The notes: generated by a model from the letters alone, not told the origin. Counted from the stretch's first letter, positions 11,301 through 22,216 are shown. The stretch is 64,000 nucleotides of DNA from Symbiodinium natans (GCA_905221605.1 CAJNDS010000480.1:358010-422009); one strand, 5' to 3'. Numbers and translations are program-made.

Positions 11301-12055
11301 GAGGTTTTTTGCTGTGTTTCGTGGCTCGTAGCACGCGTTTCCGAGTCCCTGTGGTGCCAGCCCGCTCTTGCCTCGAGGTGATGGCCGACATGCAGCATCC
11401 TTTGTCTGACGATCAGCTCACCCAAGGCTTCTTCGTCTTGGGGATCGATTCATTAGAGATGATCCGCATCAAGAACAAGCTGCTCGGCGAACTTGGTGCC
11501 AATGCCACTTCATGGTTCCATCGTCTGCCTGTTGCTTCGAATGAGCATTGCCAATCACGCTCCGATTTCTAGCATCCAGAGACGACTTGAAGACAAGCTG
11601 AGGCTGAGCCAGTGGGTTGGAGAGGAGCTTCCTGCCACCATCCTCCTGGATTACCCCAGCGTGCGAGAATTGGCCGCAGAAGTGGACAAGCTGGTCACAA
11701 AGAACGCCGGGACAGAAAGCGCAGATGCTCCTGCTGAAGCCTCCATCCTCGACATGGAGTTGCTGATCCAGGCATGGCAGTTTTGGCAAAGTCGCGACTT
11801 TTGAGATTTCCCCAACAACTTTGCCAGGTGCAGGAGAAGATCAAGAAGAGCTATTCTCTACCACAGAACCAGAAGAAAATCTCTGCTCTGGCTGCAAAGC
11901 ATGCCGACAAGGCTGCATATGCCAAGGCCATAGAGGCTTTGGTAGCAGAAGTGGAGGCCGGGGTCAGTCGGCAGTTGTTCTAGATGTGGGTGCCGGTTTT
12001 GGGAAGCATCCTACTAAATGAAGCAAGTGCCTACACGGGGACCAACCTTAAGTAG
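8347..12055 (+). CDS. Polyketide starter-unit protein: methyltransferase, GNAT-like domain, two acyl carrier proteins
   Basis: The order of domains matches GNAT-type polyketide loading modules such as CurA, AprA and GphF. A likely first exon starts at ATG 8347, just after an AG. The next exon (8458 to about 8754) carries a winged-helix or dimerisation region. The main exon (from 8749) has the SAM-binding motif VIDTGCGDGHLL at 9454, then HVRSFLDHDRPY at 9718. A GNAT fold follows (about 10174-10780) with FHTGYGA at 10651 and VPGFRPED, keeping a His-x14-Arg spacing that I recall as catalytic in CurA. Carrier domain 1 has GIDSLEMV (Ser codon 10927) and carrier 2 has GIDSLEMI (Ser codon 11450). 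Carrier 2 is assembled over introns 11237-11377 (GC-AG) and 11515-11572. A helical tail ends at TAG 12053-12055. No ketosynthase follows. One frame break lies near 8750. Confidence 0.8.
8745..8764 (+). other. Frame break inside the polyketide starter gene
   Basis: The winged-helix frame (ending in NSAV at TGA 8756) and the methyltransferase frame (open from 8749) overlap by a few codons but differ by one base. No intron of workable size fits. A missing base in the assembly or a real inactivating deletion would both explain it. Confidence 0.6.
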
Positions 12056-12358
12056 TTCAAAGCCACCCGAAATCTTGTAGACGGGAGCACCCAGGTAGGC
12101 ACAATACGGCTCGTACGCGTGGCAATAGCACACACCGGATTATCGTGAACATCTTCCTGCTTTCGCGGTCATTCAATCGCATCCAGTAATTTTAACGCTA
12201 CGCAACCCGCCTCGGCCTGAGCTTCTGTAACAAGGCGGGCTGGGGGCGGGTTGGGGTGGGGGAAGGGTGGGAAGGCCCCGGACACGAATGGAGACGTGAA
12301 AAAAGTGGCGATCTGTGAGGTTGGGGGGGCGGGGGGGGATGGGGCGGGGGTTTTGGTT

Positions 12359-12389
<31 letters not shown>

Positions 12390-12849
12390 TGGGGGGGATG
12401 GGGGGGGGGTGGGTGGGGGTGGGTGGGATGGCAGGCTGAAATGGATTTGAGGTGGTGTGCCTGCTTGTGCTACCCAGACACCTACGGCCCATGGCCTCGG
12501 CGGATTCAACGTAGTTGTGAGCACCTTCAAGACTGTCTGCGAGATTCTGCGAGATGGGAGCAGGTCTAGAGACTCATAGGTGAGAAGTGTCGCAAGATTC
12601 GCAAGCAAAGTGCCCCAACACTGAAAAGCGTAGCATACCCCGCAATCGGGCTCAAGAGCGCGGGGGATCGGCATACATCTGAGCGTTCACGAAGTACAGC
12701 GGCTTAGGGCTCCCAAAGAAAGCCGGCCGGGCCCTGCCTGAGTGTCCGATGTGTCAGTCCCGAAATCCTGGCATGGGACCGTAGAATGCAGACTAAACGT
12801 ATAGAATAATTCTACAATGTCTACAAGCGTTGGTTCTGTTGTGTTGCAG
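12056..12849. repeat. Gene-free stretch with a poly-G tract
   Basis: From about 12237 to 12432 the plus strand is almost pure G with scattered T and A, including uninterrupted G runs near 12361-12389. Frames translated here are Gly- or Pro-rich artefacts. The rest holds nothing recognised. Such a tract can form G-quadruplexes and is error-prone in assembly. Confidence 0.7.
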
Positions 12850-13011
12850 CTTCGCATCCTTGAGGGCCCTGTGCTCGTGAGCCTGGGTGTCATCGAAGAC
12901 TTGCAGCCCACGAGCCTCCAGAAGGGGCGTCGACTCCTTGCGACCAGCATCAAAAGGCTCCGCAAGAAAGAGGACGTCGCCAAGAACGAGCAGGAGATGG
13001 GCGCAAAATGA
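12850..13011 (+). CDS. C-terminal exon of an unidentified gene
   Basis: After a clean acceptor (TGTTGCAG) the frame reads LRILEGPVLVSLGVIEDLQP, then a Lys/Arg/Glu-rich tail ending at TGA. Codon choice is GC-rich at third positions. The antisense frames are also open, so the strand is inferred from the acceptor and the terminal stop. No family is recognised. Confidence 0.4.
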   Translation, partial: LRILEGPVLVSLGVIEDLQPTSLQKGRRLLATSIKRLRKKEDVAKNEQEMGAK

Positions 13012-15416
13012 CATGACGTGAGTACTTTACCGGTATAGAGTAGTGGGTTTTCGTTTGCTGTTCGGCCACTTCTGGGCACCAAGTGTTTGCAGCTTGGCAC
13101 GGCTGAGCTTGCACTTGCGTCAAGCGGTTGGCACATGTTCGTTGCAGGAGATACTGGCCCTTCTGAAGCTGGGGGACTAATTCAAAAAGTCATCACCAAT
13201 TACATGTGCATGTTTTTGCTGAGACCTCATCAGAGCTTTGCCCCCTTTTCCCTCACGTCGGATTCTTGCACAGCTACAGTGCTCCGAATGGAAGCAACCC
13301 AGAGCGTGCGGGTCACCCCGAGACTGAGAGGAGGAACAGGAGGGGTCGCGCAACCGTGCTCGACGATGCTGTCGGGATGGTTCCGTCTCTAATTGCAAAG
13401 GCCTGTGCTAAGGCCGACTGTGATGAACGCACTCTTCCTCCTGCACGCGCGACAGAAAGAAGAAAAAGGGAGCCTGCAACGGACTACCTGAAAGCGAATA
13501 CATACACATGCGGCAATGTGGCACTTTTTGGCAGCTCCCTGTAGCTTTTCTCTGAGATGGATTCCGGGATGTGCATGGACATGCCCGAGCATGATAAGGC
13601 CAAGCAAGCGCAACTCAAGTCTACACGTAGCAAAAGGCGACGGTTCCTACATCCAACGAAGCAGCTCAACACACATGAAGGAATAGCAGCACGGATTCCC
13701 ACAAGGGCATGCGATCAGTGTTCTATGTTGGGTGAAGGGTCTGCCATGGTTCCTGATGGACACCTGGGGTCGGCCTCGGACAGCGGGCGGCTGGCAGAAG
13801 CCACGCTCCTGCCTCGGACTCTTCGCCACATCTGCAGAACGTCAGTCGTTACATGTCGTTAGGTGTATTTCAGCTCGCGCCACCCTCAGAAGTAGGCTTA
13901 GAGTCATGGCGAGAGGAGCTGTGCTTTAGGATTGATCGGTATCATGCGTCAGAAGTCTAAGTCAACACATACTGCATGTCACGAAAGCTAGCCCCCAGCT
14001 AGCGGAAGATGTTACCAACCGTCAGCTTGAACAACAGGGGTGTGTGGAGGGGTCCAGCTGGGCTAGTTGTAATTGGGGCTAGGCCCCACGCCTACGTGTT
14101 TTGCAGGTCTTCACGGTGCCTTGTCCGCTTGCTTGGACTTTAGTTGCGCTCAGGGCATCGTGGCGCTACCTATGCCCATCGGGCTTGGAGCCACGACGGG
14201 TACGAGGACGGAGAAATCCCATAGCTCGCGTGATCACTCGCCTAAGATCCACGCCCTTGAGAGGAGCGTCGCGAAGACGGCAACGCTGCGCGGCTGGAGC
14301 CCTTGTGCTCCTTTGTGTGCTCATGTGTATGCAACCCCATGGTGTCTTGCCACAAGGGGCTGGTGGGAAGCGTCCAGCTCCGGACAATACGGCTGGGAGG
14401 AGCATGCCAGAGATTTGTGTCCGAGCTGGACGCAGGGCGGACTGAGTGGAGCATGAAGCCATGCACACACCCGGGCTTGAGGAGCTTCGTAATCGAAGCA
14501 TCCCTCCACCTCCGAGGCCGAGGCATCGACTTGCCATGGACTTTTAGGGATCAGTGTGAGCTCTCATGCCTGTTCCCAGAAGTCGCGCCTTCTCGACCCT
14601 GTGGAAAGGCACCGGCTGCAAGTTCCCAAAGTGGACCTTTGCGGCCAGGATCGGGGTCACCTCCTGGAGGCCTCTGGAGTCCAAGAGCCCTTTCCGATAC
14701 CAAATAAGGATTACAGATGATTACAGCATTTTGGGGTGCCTTAGGGGGTACCCCTATTTTTGGGAAATACCCGACCTGGCACTCAAGACGCTCATGACTC
14801 GTGACAATTCATGGCATGAGCAGGTCTTGGCTCTTGTCGGCGCAGTTCATCTGTCCCCTGGTTGGGAGAACGCTGCATCCACAGCCAGCTCAAACAGCTC
14901 AAGATGCACCCATGGCTTAGTCTTCCAAAGCAGAAGTGTGTAAGGCCGGAGCCAGTGATGAAGGCGAGGCATCCGTGAGGCATGCCTATCTGATGGGCAA
15001 TCTTCCGAAGCAAGCATGAACTCCCTAAGTTTTCTCAACCATGTCCTGCGCTGGGCAAGGCCTGACTACGACAAATGGTACGATTTGATGTTGGAGGCGT
15101 GGTGGTGATGTCTCTGCTCATGTATGCAGAGTCTTGCGGCCAGTCCATACACTGGCTGTTGTGTATTTGCTTCCACAGGCCACCTGGAAGACAAAGAAAT
15201 GGAAGTCACGCTCGTGTGTTCATGGTCCTGGCCTCTGCGCGGGTGTACCCGTCGATGTGAGTGAACTCGGTGAAGCCCTTGAAACCCTTGACTGGCACTT
15301 GACATGCTAGACCGACACCTGCGGCTTTCTGGCAGCGAAGATCTAAGTCGAACGTTGCTTGGAGAGGCAGGATGTCGTGATCGTACGATGGTGCACAATG
15401 TCACCAGCATGCGCAG
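13012..15416. other. No confidently called gene; one weak exon candidate
   Basis: A plus-strand stretch at about 14107-14444 follows a TTTGCAG acceptor and stays open for 112 codons. It is Arg-rich, then has a hydrophobic run (ALVLLCVLMCM) like a membrane anchor or targeting sequence, but two other frames are equally open. Elsewhere only overlapping short frames are seen. A GGTACCCC inverted-repeat fragment lies near 14735-14775. Confidence 0.3.
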
Positions 15417-16918
15417 ACTTCTTTTCAGACCTTATTGAAGAAGCTCAGGCGAAGTACCACGAGCCAGACAAGCGGTGTGCCTTTGGACTTTCGGAGTCGA
15501 GTGTCAGAATCTCAGCGGAAGTTCCTGGCAGAAGGAAGATGCTTACCGGGCTTGGGAAAAGGCTTGTGCCTGAGCTGTGACTTATTGTGGACAGGGTTTT
15601 GGCTTGGGTCTCTTTGTGCGGTTCGGAGAGTCCAGCAACCAGAACCACCTGAACCACGCCTCAAAAAAGCCCAAAGCTCCCCCGCTGTTTGTTTTTTTGA
15701 GTTTGTGGGGGAAGCAGTGTGCTGAGCTTATTGACCAGGCCAAGTCGCAGTTCGTAGACTGGGGAGACCTAAAATGGGCTCCAGAGGGCTACATGGCGCT
15801 GAAGGTGCAGAGATGTGCTCTGAGAAGTTGAGTTTGTTCAAGGCGTTACACAGGAGAGTTGAAGAAAGTTGCCCCTCGGAAGGCGGCGGTGGCCAAGATG
15901 TTCGAGTCGGAGGTTGCAAGTCTTTGCTCTGCTGCCCAGGATCACCTGACAGCTTCCCATCATGTCTCTCAATGTCTGTCTCTGTGTGAAATGTTTCTCT
16001 GAGGCAGTGCAGAGCAAGGGAGTCGTGACTTGCTAGGCCAGCCTCTCACATGCTGTTCTTCTGTGAAGCACGCTTTAGAGTGCGCTGGTTGTTTTGTGAG
16101 AGACGACCTGTAGGGGTCTGGTGCCCTGCAAAGACGCAAGGTGTGAAGCTCCGGCTTGGATGGGAGAAATGGGGCGCGCCCCAACACACGCTTCAGCTGC
16201 GGTGTTCTGGTTGCTTTAGTGCGGTGTCCTGGCAGTTCCTTCCAGGCCGAAGTGGGCTGAGGCACTGCGTTGCAAGCTTAGTCTTATGAAGGGCCTGCTT
16301 GTCATTGAAACATCAAGTTACAGCTTTGTGCTACACTCCCTAGGTGTATCCAGCAGAAGGTACATGCTCTTCACATACAGAAGCTCAGCAGCAACATCCC
16401 GGTACCTGGGGAATGCCGCATCAGAAACATTCGGTTCCAGGACTACGGCGTCGTGACCCTGCAGTTTTCCAACGGTCCCGGTCTGGAGGCGACATTGCGA
16501 CACCAGGGAAACAGCAGAAGGACAATCTGGTCTGCTGGTGAGCAGATGTGGGTCGATGAGTTCAGCAAGCACTCAAGGTGTTTGCGCATGGCTCGTGGCA
16601 GGTGCACAGAGCTCAGAGTCTTTGCCATTTCTTGCAGGTTCTGTTGCTGCATGACAAGCCGCCATCAATGGACCCGGAAGGTTGAGCGCAAGCAACGCCG
16701 AGGTTGGAGGAACCTCCGGAAGGAGGAGCTCTTCTTTTCGCCGGCCCCTTTTGAAAATGCAGCAGCAATCGAAAGGCAACCATTCCTCGGCACAAGTGGC
16801 TGGGTGAGTGAGTTGGAAAATTGAGAACTCTGAACTTCGGTTGCTGACTCAAACTTTCGAGGCCGGAGACATGTTGGAGCGCATGACAAATGGACAGATC
16901 AAGGCAGGCTTGTTGCTG
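15417..16918 (+). CDS. Multi-exon helical protein gene, partly resolved
   Basis: Exon-like segments are 15417-15474 (DFFSDLIEEAQAKYHE), 15718 to about 15813 (CAELIDQAKSQFVDWGDL, ending KVQR), 15843 to about 15961 (RYTGELKKVAPRKAAVAKMF), about 16345-16540 (IRNIRFQDYGVVTLQFSNG), 16636-16680 (VLLLHDKPPSMDPE) and about 16830-16918 (ending at a perfect donor GTGAGT). The first two segments share a similar helical pattern (DLIEEAQAKY and ELIDQAKSQF), suggesting an internal repeat. Phases between segments are not all consistent, so some borders are wrong or an exon is missing. No family is recognised. Confidence 0.45.
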
Positions 16919-17894
16919 GTGAGTGTAATTCTAATTCCTTGTGAAGATTGGGGGGGGGGGAGTTTTGTTGAAGTTTACTTGGAATAGAAACCCTTCTCCA
17001 CATGTCTAGAATTAGAAGTCCAGTCCCAGCGCCTCACTTCATCCATTAAAACGGCCCCACCTGGAGCCTGAGACGCTTAGCATTTCGCGACGGGCACTCG
17101 TTGCTTGGCTTTTTGTAGGCTTCTGTAAGGCAGTTGCCGAAAGCATCGGGCTTCTGTAAGCCCGAGCATCGGCTGGGCCAAAGGTTGAACCAAGAACCGA
17201 AGCGAAGAAGCGAGGAACAGAATAAGAGAATGGAGTGTAATATAGTTAATATAGTGTAGTACAACATGCAAGTGGCTAACAAAGTGGCAGCGTTTCAAGT
17301 CTCGTAAGGCGCTGCCCCATCGAGTGCACGTGCAGACGGACTCCTTGGAAGCACAGCCACTCACCGAGCATTGGGTATCGGGGCGTGCTGAAAATTCCGA
17401 GCTCTGTAGAAGTGCAGCCTGCCATGAAGAAGTCATCAGAATGAGGTCTGACCCTGGCAAAAGAGGTTGGCACATCGAATCGCAAGCAGAATGCACAAGA
17501 TTTGCAATGCTATACCGTGTCTCAAACTCAAAGCCCATATGAAGAAACTAGTACTGGCAGGCGTGCGCCAGTCGAAACCTCGGTATCACGGGTCTTGCCT
17601 CAATCCAGCACTGCGACAATCACAAAGCACTCGAAGACAAGCTCAAGCATGTGGCTCCCTGTGCACTCATCAGGTCCCACATTCTTTTCTTGCAGCCGGA
17701 TTCTGACACATGGGTGGCACCGCCTGGAGCTTGGGTGAGAGCGCCCGATCACCATGAGGGAAGCAAATGTGGGTGGTACAGCCAAGGCTCAGACCGTATT
17801 TGCTGAACAACGGCAATGATCTTGATCCAATTCGGCACCTACTCATGACAAGCAGTCTGGCATTCGCATTGCTCATTGCTGGTTGGACTGGCAG
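16919..17894. other. Intron or intergenic DNA
   Basis: A donor opens at 16919 and a short G run lies at about 16951. A candidate terminal exon at about 17250-17293 reads YNMQVANKVAAFQVS and stop. Other frames look like chance. Confidence 0.3.
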
Positions 17895-18024
17895 ACGGTG
17901 GAACTGATAAGGTACGGCGACTGGCATCAGATGAAAGTTAACCTGGCCTTTGATGGGCTGCTTGGAAGGGAAGAGAGTGACATTGTTGCGCAGCGGGTGC
18001 GGCTTGTCTGTTCTTTCACCCAAG
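17895..18024 (+). CDS. Internal exon of an unidentified gene
   Basis: It is bounded by an acceptor (CTGGCAG) and a GT donor (CAAG|GTGGTG). The frame reads TVELIRYGDWHQMKVNLAFD, continues through LLGREESDIVAQRV and ends in phase 1. Neighbouring exons were not found. The function is unknown. Confidence 0.45.
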
Positions 18025-18215
18025 GTGGTGACGGTGACTCGACCTCTGGCCAAGAAGATCGTGTGAGGTTGCAAAACAGAAGTTTGGTGTGCTTCATTCA
18101 ACTGTCACTGCCACTCGATGGTAGGAATGGGCCCTAAACCCTGAACTTCAACACCGTCACAACTGTCTGCAGCCAGCGCAGTTCAAGCCCTGGGCCGCAG
18201 CCTATTTGCGCTGGG

Positions 18216-18385
18216 ATGGTCGGTGACAAGACGGTTGAGGTGAGCGTTCGTGCCTTGTCAGGAGAGGTAATTCTCGCCAAGGCACTTCTGTCGTCAACTC
18301 TGTGTACTGAGCTGCAGCAGCTTGTGGCTGCCTTGCGTGGGCAGGACAAAAAAGCGACTTGGCTTTCTGGCAACCTGTTTCCTTT
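18216..18385 (+). CDS. First exon of a ubiquitin-like-domain protein
   Basis: An ATG 15 bases after a CGCAG opens the frame MVGDKTVEVSVRALSGEVIL, which has the beta-hairpin pattern of the ubiquitin-like N-termini common in dinoflagellate proteins, usually ahead of ankyrin or other repeats. It continues as TELQQLVAALRGQDKKATW and reaches a consensus donor GTAAGG at 18386 (a stop follows at 18387 if unspliced). The expected second half of the ubiquitin fold is missing and should lie in a further exon. The NHL exon 0.9 kb downstream could belong to it, but this is not shown. Confidence 0.5.
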
Positions 18386-18389
18386 GTAA

Positions 18390-19272
18390 GGCGAGTGGGT
18401 CAGACCCGAGGGTTAACGATTGGCTCGAAGGGTTACTACGACTGGTCCCTTCAAAATGCTTCCTTGACCATCTTGGAGTTCTGAAGTATCCGCCAGAGGG
18501 CGGGATAGGGTGTATAAGTAGTATATGAGGGCTCCCAAGTGCCCATACACGCCCATACTGAGGGCCCTTGTACAAATACCTTACGGCTGTCTGCTACAAC
18601 ATCCAAGAAGCAGGAGCGAAACAGACACCGACCCCCATCTGAACAGCCACACGTGAGATGGAACAATACCACCTCAGAGCACTCTGCAGTCGCACTGCCA
18701 GACCAGCCGATGACTTTTTTTTCGTATTGCCTAATGTGAGGGCTGCAAACATATCACTGGAGTTTCGTCGGAGGTTCCCTGCTAAGTTTTCCCAGCATCA
18801 TACTCCCCTTCTCATTTTCAGCCACCATTTTGCGAACAGAAACATTGGATGCCACCCCTCGATACTAGGTTGCACGCACAAGGACTGCTGACTTGCGAAG
18901 GCATGGGGCATCCAGGCAACCAGCGAGCAGCTCAAGCTATCCCGCATTCCTCAACCGACACCTACTGCACCAAAAAGAGCAGGGATGATAAAGGCTGAAC
19001 ACACCTGCAGGTTCCATTCACAGACAAACCACGGAACTGCATCTGCGGCAGGGACATCTCCAGATATGTTCCGCAAACAGCGCGTCTCACATTGCCTGAA
19101 CTTAATTAAGGCGCTCACAATACAGCCTTGGCTAGGCTTCTTACACGGCTAGCCTTTTTCATCGCATCGGGTGCGTAGCACATTTATGCATCTTAGGTTC
19201 AACTGCTGCTGAACGGCGTGCACCTCTCCTGCATCTTGTGCCTGCTTACACAAGGGCATCACGTGGCCCCAC
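18390..19272. other. Intron or intergenic DNA
   Basis: No supported exon was found. A MITE-like hairpin fragment (GGGTGTATAAGTAGTATATGAGGG, given here only as position 18507-18531) lies in the stretch. Nothing else is recognised. Confidence 0.3.
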
Positions 19273-20364
19273 ATGCTCTCAGGGTCCGTTGACAGCACGA
19301 TTTCCATAGTTCCAGCGTATCAACATGACATGTTCAACATGTTCAGGTTGCTGTCTCAAAGTGCGCTGACCATCGAGGATGCCGTGCTTCAGCATGGGGA
19401 CTGCGATGCAGGGCGTCCAGACTTTGTGGAGTTTACAGCAGTGGTGGAGGACGCAGCATCGAAGTCCCAAGACCGGTGCGAGCTAACTCCAGGGCTCTAC
19501 ATCAGCGAAGTCAACAACCACCGTGTTACCCGCTGGGCTCCAGATGGATCTTCAGAAGCTGAGATTGTGGTGGGGGGATTTGGGCGAGGCTCTCGGCTCG
19601 GTCAGTTGGCAGGGCCCAAGGGTCTCTGCTTCGACGCACACGGGATTTTTTACGTTGCGGAAGCTGGGAATCGCCGGGTCACGCGCTGGTGCCCAAAGGA
19701 GCATGGAGCATTGGCGGCAGGCGGTCAAACGGTCTGCACTGAAATGGAGGAGCCTGGTGGCATTTGTCTGGGTGGTCATGGTGAGATCTACTTTGCAGAC
19801 GTTCGCGGCCATAGCGTGGGCTGCTGCAGGGATGGAGATGTTGCCATTGTCGCAGGCGGGCGCGGTCCAGGGGATGCTTTGGATCAGTTAGACCGGCCTG
19901 TGGACGTAGCTGTCGACTCTGAAGGCTTCTTGTATGTGGCAGAGTTTGGCAACGACAGAGTGACCCGCTGGAAGGACAAGACGTGTCAAGTCATCGCAGG
20001 TGGCAGGGGCTGGGGTGATGCGCTTGAGCAACTGGCGTCGCCCACCGCAATCTGTCTGCAAGAAACAAGGGATGGAGTCAGCGTTTTGGTGGCAGAGGCT
20101 GGCAATCACCGCGTGAGTCGCTGGACACCTGGCCAGACACGCTGTAATGTCGTTGTCGGCGGTGTGGGCTCACTGCCGGAGCTGGAGACCCCAAGCGGAC
20201 TTTGCTTTGATGCAGCAGATGGCAGTGTCTACGTCGCCGATGCCAGGCATAGTGTAGTTGTTTTTGGAGCTGTGTGTCGCCCAGCCCGGCACGCATTTGA
20301 GGGTTCAGCCAGCATGTCGGTGGGGACGGGATTGAGAACATTAAGGTTATGGATCCAGGGGTGA
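19273..20364 (+). CDS. NHL-repeat beta-propeller protein or large exon
   Basis: A 363-codon frame contains about six NHL repeats. Each repeat has a strand like LYVAEFGNDRVTRW followed by a VIAGGRGWGDALEQL-type loop. Repeats start near 19495, 19645, 19785, 19930, 20088 and 20227, enough for one six-bladed propeller, a fold that usually binds proteins or RNA. Secreted or RING-type partners are not visible. The ATG at 19273 may be internal, because an acceptor (TCTCAG) lies just after it and the first 70 residues are not propeller. The last part (after 20280) is low-complexity and may be past the true end. These proteins are numerous in dinoflagellates; the substrate is unknown. Confidence 0.75.
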   Translation: MLSGSVDSTISIVPAYQHDMFNMFRLLSQSALTIEDAVLQHGDCDAGRPDFVEFTAVVEDAASKSQDRCELTPGLYISEVNNHRVTRWAPDGSSEAEIVVGGFGRGSRLGQLAGPKGLCFDAHGIFYVAEAGNRRVTRWCPKEHGALAAGGQTVCTEMEEPGGICLGGHGEIYFADVRGHSVGCCRDGDVAIVAGGRGPGDALDQLDRPVDVAVDSEGFLYVAEFGNDRVTRWKDKTCQVIAGGRGWGDALEQLASPTAICLQETRDGVSVLVAEAGNHRVSRWTPGQTRCNVVVGGVGSLPELETPSGLCFDAADGSVYVADARHSVVVFGAVCRPARHAFEGSASMSVGTGLRTLRLWIQG

Positions 20365-20602
20365 AAGGTGAACAAGCGAGCCGTTGAAGTGATGAACAAA
20401 GAGCTGTTAATTTGTACGCATTTATGTGCTTTGCCTTGCGGTCGATGTATTGTTCGCGAACAATTTTCATACGTTACAGAATAATTCCAACAGGACTGAA
20501 CGATGCTTCATGCGGAACCTCTGTGACGCGGCTTTGCGTGCGCATGGTATACCCATGTTCATCTGCTGCGTTTCGCATGTGCTTGGCTTCGTTTCGTGTT
20601 AA

Positions 20603-20810
20603 GGAGGGCGGCAGCAATCGAGTGACTCGCTGGATTCCAGGAGCACTCTTTGCGCCACAGGGTTTCAGCAATTCCCTTAGGCGTGAATTTCCATGCAGGA
20701 GCAGCTTGCGGGACAGTGGTTGCCGGCGGCCATGGGCGAGGATGTGATCTTAATCAACTGAATGGCCCCTCGATGATGGTACTTGTCCCTGCTGACAAAA
20801 TGAAATGCGT
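20603..20810 (+). pseudogene. Decayed NHL-repeat copy
   Basis: GGSNRVTRWIPG at about 20608 and, in another frame, CGTVVAGGHGRGCDLNQLNG at about 20710 match the repeat pattern of the gene upstream. They are separated by a frame change, and no open frame links them to it. This is probably a relic of a tandem duplication. Confidence 0.6.
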
Positions 20811-21400
20811 GGGGACAGCAGCTCTGGGTGTGCGAATCTTGCCTAGATGATATCGAAGAATGATAGCCGCATGAAAAGGGATTCACGAGTAACCTCGTAA
20901 TTTGGTACGAATCATTTTTGGAAGCAAGGTTCTTGTCTGTCACGGAAGAGAGAGAAGAAAGCGTTTCGTTCGGTTCTCGTGAAAGGGCGCAGAAAAGCCG
21001 TGTCGTTCATAGTGTTCATGCTCTCTTGACTTAGAAACCGTACCATCATAAGTCTTTCACCCTTGGATTCATCACCCAGTTCTTTCACTCCTAAAAGCTG
21101 TACCATCTTGACTTAGAAACCGTACCATTCATCTCTCTCACTCTTGTTCACTGAATACTTTCACCCCTTGGCAGTTCATGACAGTACAAATCACTAGTCA
21201 CCGCATGAAGGATTCTATCTGAGGGTTTTGGTATTACTTTTCAAGGGTCTTATCCCCACGGTCTAGTTTCCAAGCCACTAAGAACCCACCCTCGGGACCC
21301 ATATTTGTCACATGAGAACACAGAAAAGGGTGAAGTTCTGAAGAGTATAGGGTCTCTGCAGGATCATTGTCGGTGCTCATGATCGCTTTCGACATGTCTA
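20811..21400. other. No gene; AT-richer spacer with a local repeat
   Basis: A phrase containing CTTGACTTAGAAACCGTACCAT occurs twice (about 21026 and 21107), each followed by CA-rich text with TCTTTCAC. No exon was recognised. Confidence 0.4.
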
Positions 21401-21500
21401 NNNNNNNNNNNNNNNNNNNNNNNNNNNNNNNNNNNNNNNNNNNNNNNNNNNNNNNNNNNNNNNNNNNNNNNNNNNNNNNNNNNNNNNNNNNNNNNNNNNN
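21401..21500. other. Assembly gap of 100 N
   Basis: Exactly 100 unknown bases, the usual placeholder for a scaffold join of unknown size. RCC1-like repeat lies immediately to the right, so the gap probably hides more of that array. Confidence 0.99.
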
Positions 21501-21501
21501 G

Positions 21502-21890
21502 CTCAAGAACGTGCAGCAGGTGCAATCTTCTGAAGCGGCGTTTGCTGCGATCCGGGCTGATGGATCTGTTGTGACCTGGGGCCATGATGACTATGGTGGC
21601 GACAGCAGTGCCGTACAAGATCAGCTCAAGAACGTGCAGCAGGTGCAAGCTTCTTCTTGTGCTTTTGCTGCGATCCGGGCTGATGGATCTGTGGTGACTT
21701 GGGGCCCTGCTGGCTATGGCAGTGACAGCAGTTCCGTACAAGATCAGCTCAAAAACGTACAGCACGTGCAAGCTTCGTGTTTTGCGTTTGCTGCGATCCG
21801 GGCTGACTTAGTTGTGGTGACTTGGGGTGATGGTGGCTATGGCGGCGACAGCAGTTCTGTACGAGATCAGCTCTACAACGGGCAGCAGGT
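21502..21890 (+). CDS. RCC1-like tandem repeat exon, partial
   Basis: Three units of 41 codons (123 bp period at 21502, 21625 and 21748) and the start of a fourth. Each unit contains AFAAIRADGSVVTWG and YGGDSSAVQDQLKNVQQVQA. This is the well-known dinoflagellate RCC1/HERC-like propeller repeat. The left side is lost in the N gap. On the right the frame dissolves after GGGCAGCAGGTGCAAGCTGG at a T-rich run and telomere repeat. The third unit has LVV in place of GSVV. It may be a gene fragment. Confidence 0.75.
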
Positions 21891-22216
21891 GCAAGCTGGA
21901 GGTCTTTTTTTCAGGGTTTTTTCGTTTTTTTTTGGAATGTTGTTTGTTTTTTGTCCCTGTAAACCCTAAACCCTAAACCCTAGACCCTAGACCCTAAACC
22001 CTAAACCCTAACCCCTAGTCGAAACCCTAAACCCCTAAACCCCGAAACTTCTAAACCCCTAAACCCTAAACCCTAAACCCTAAAACCTAACCCTAAACCC
22101 TAAAACCTAACCCTAAACCCTAAACCCTAAACCCTAAAGCAAAAAACAAAAAACCCAAAAGCAAAAAACAAAAAACCCAAAAACACAACAAAAAAAGTCC
22201 TAATTTATTTCTCCGG

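Noticed and set aside
12169-12674. Long proline- or glycine-rich frames on both strands
   Set aside because: They are translations of the poly-G tract and have no coding pattern.
16318-16572. Minus-strand exon opposite 16345-16540
   Set aside because: Open on both strands, but acceptor and donor signals and neighbouring exons favour the plus strand.
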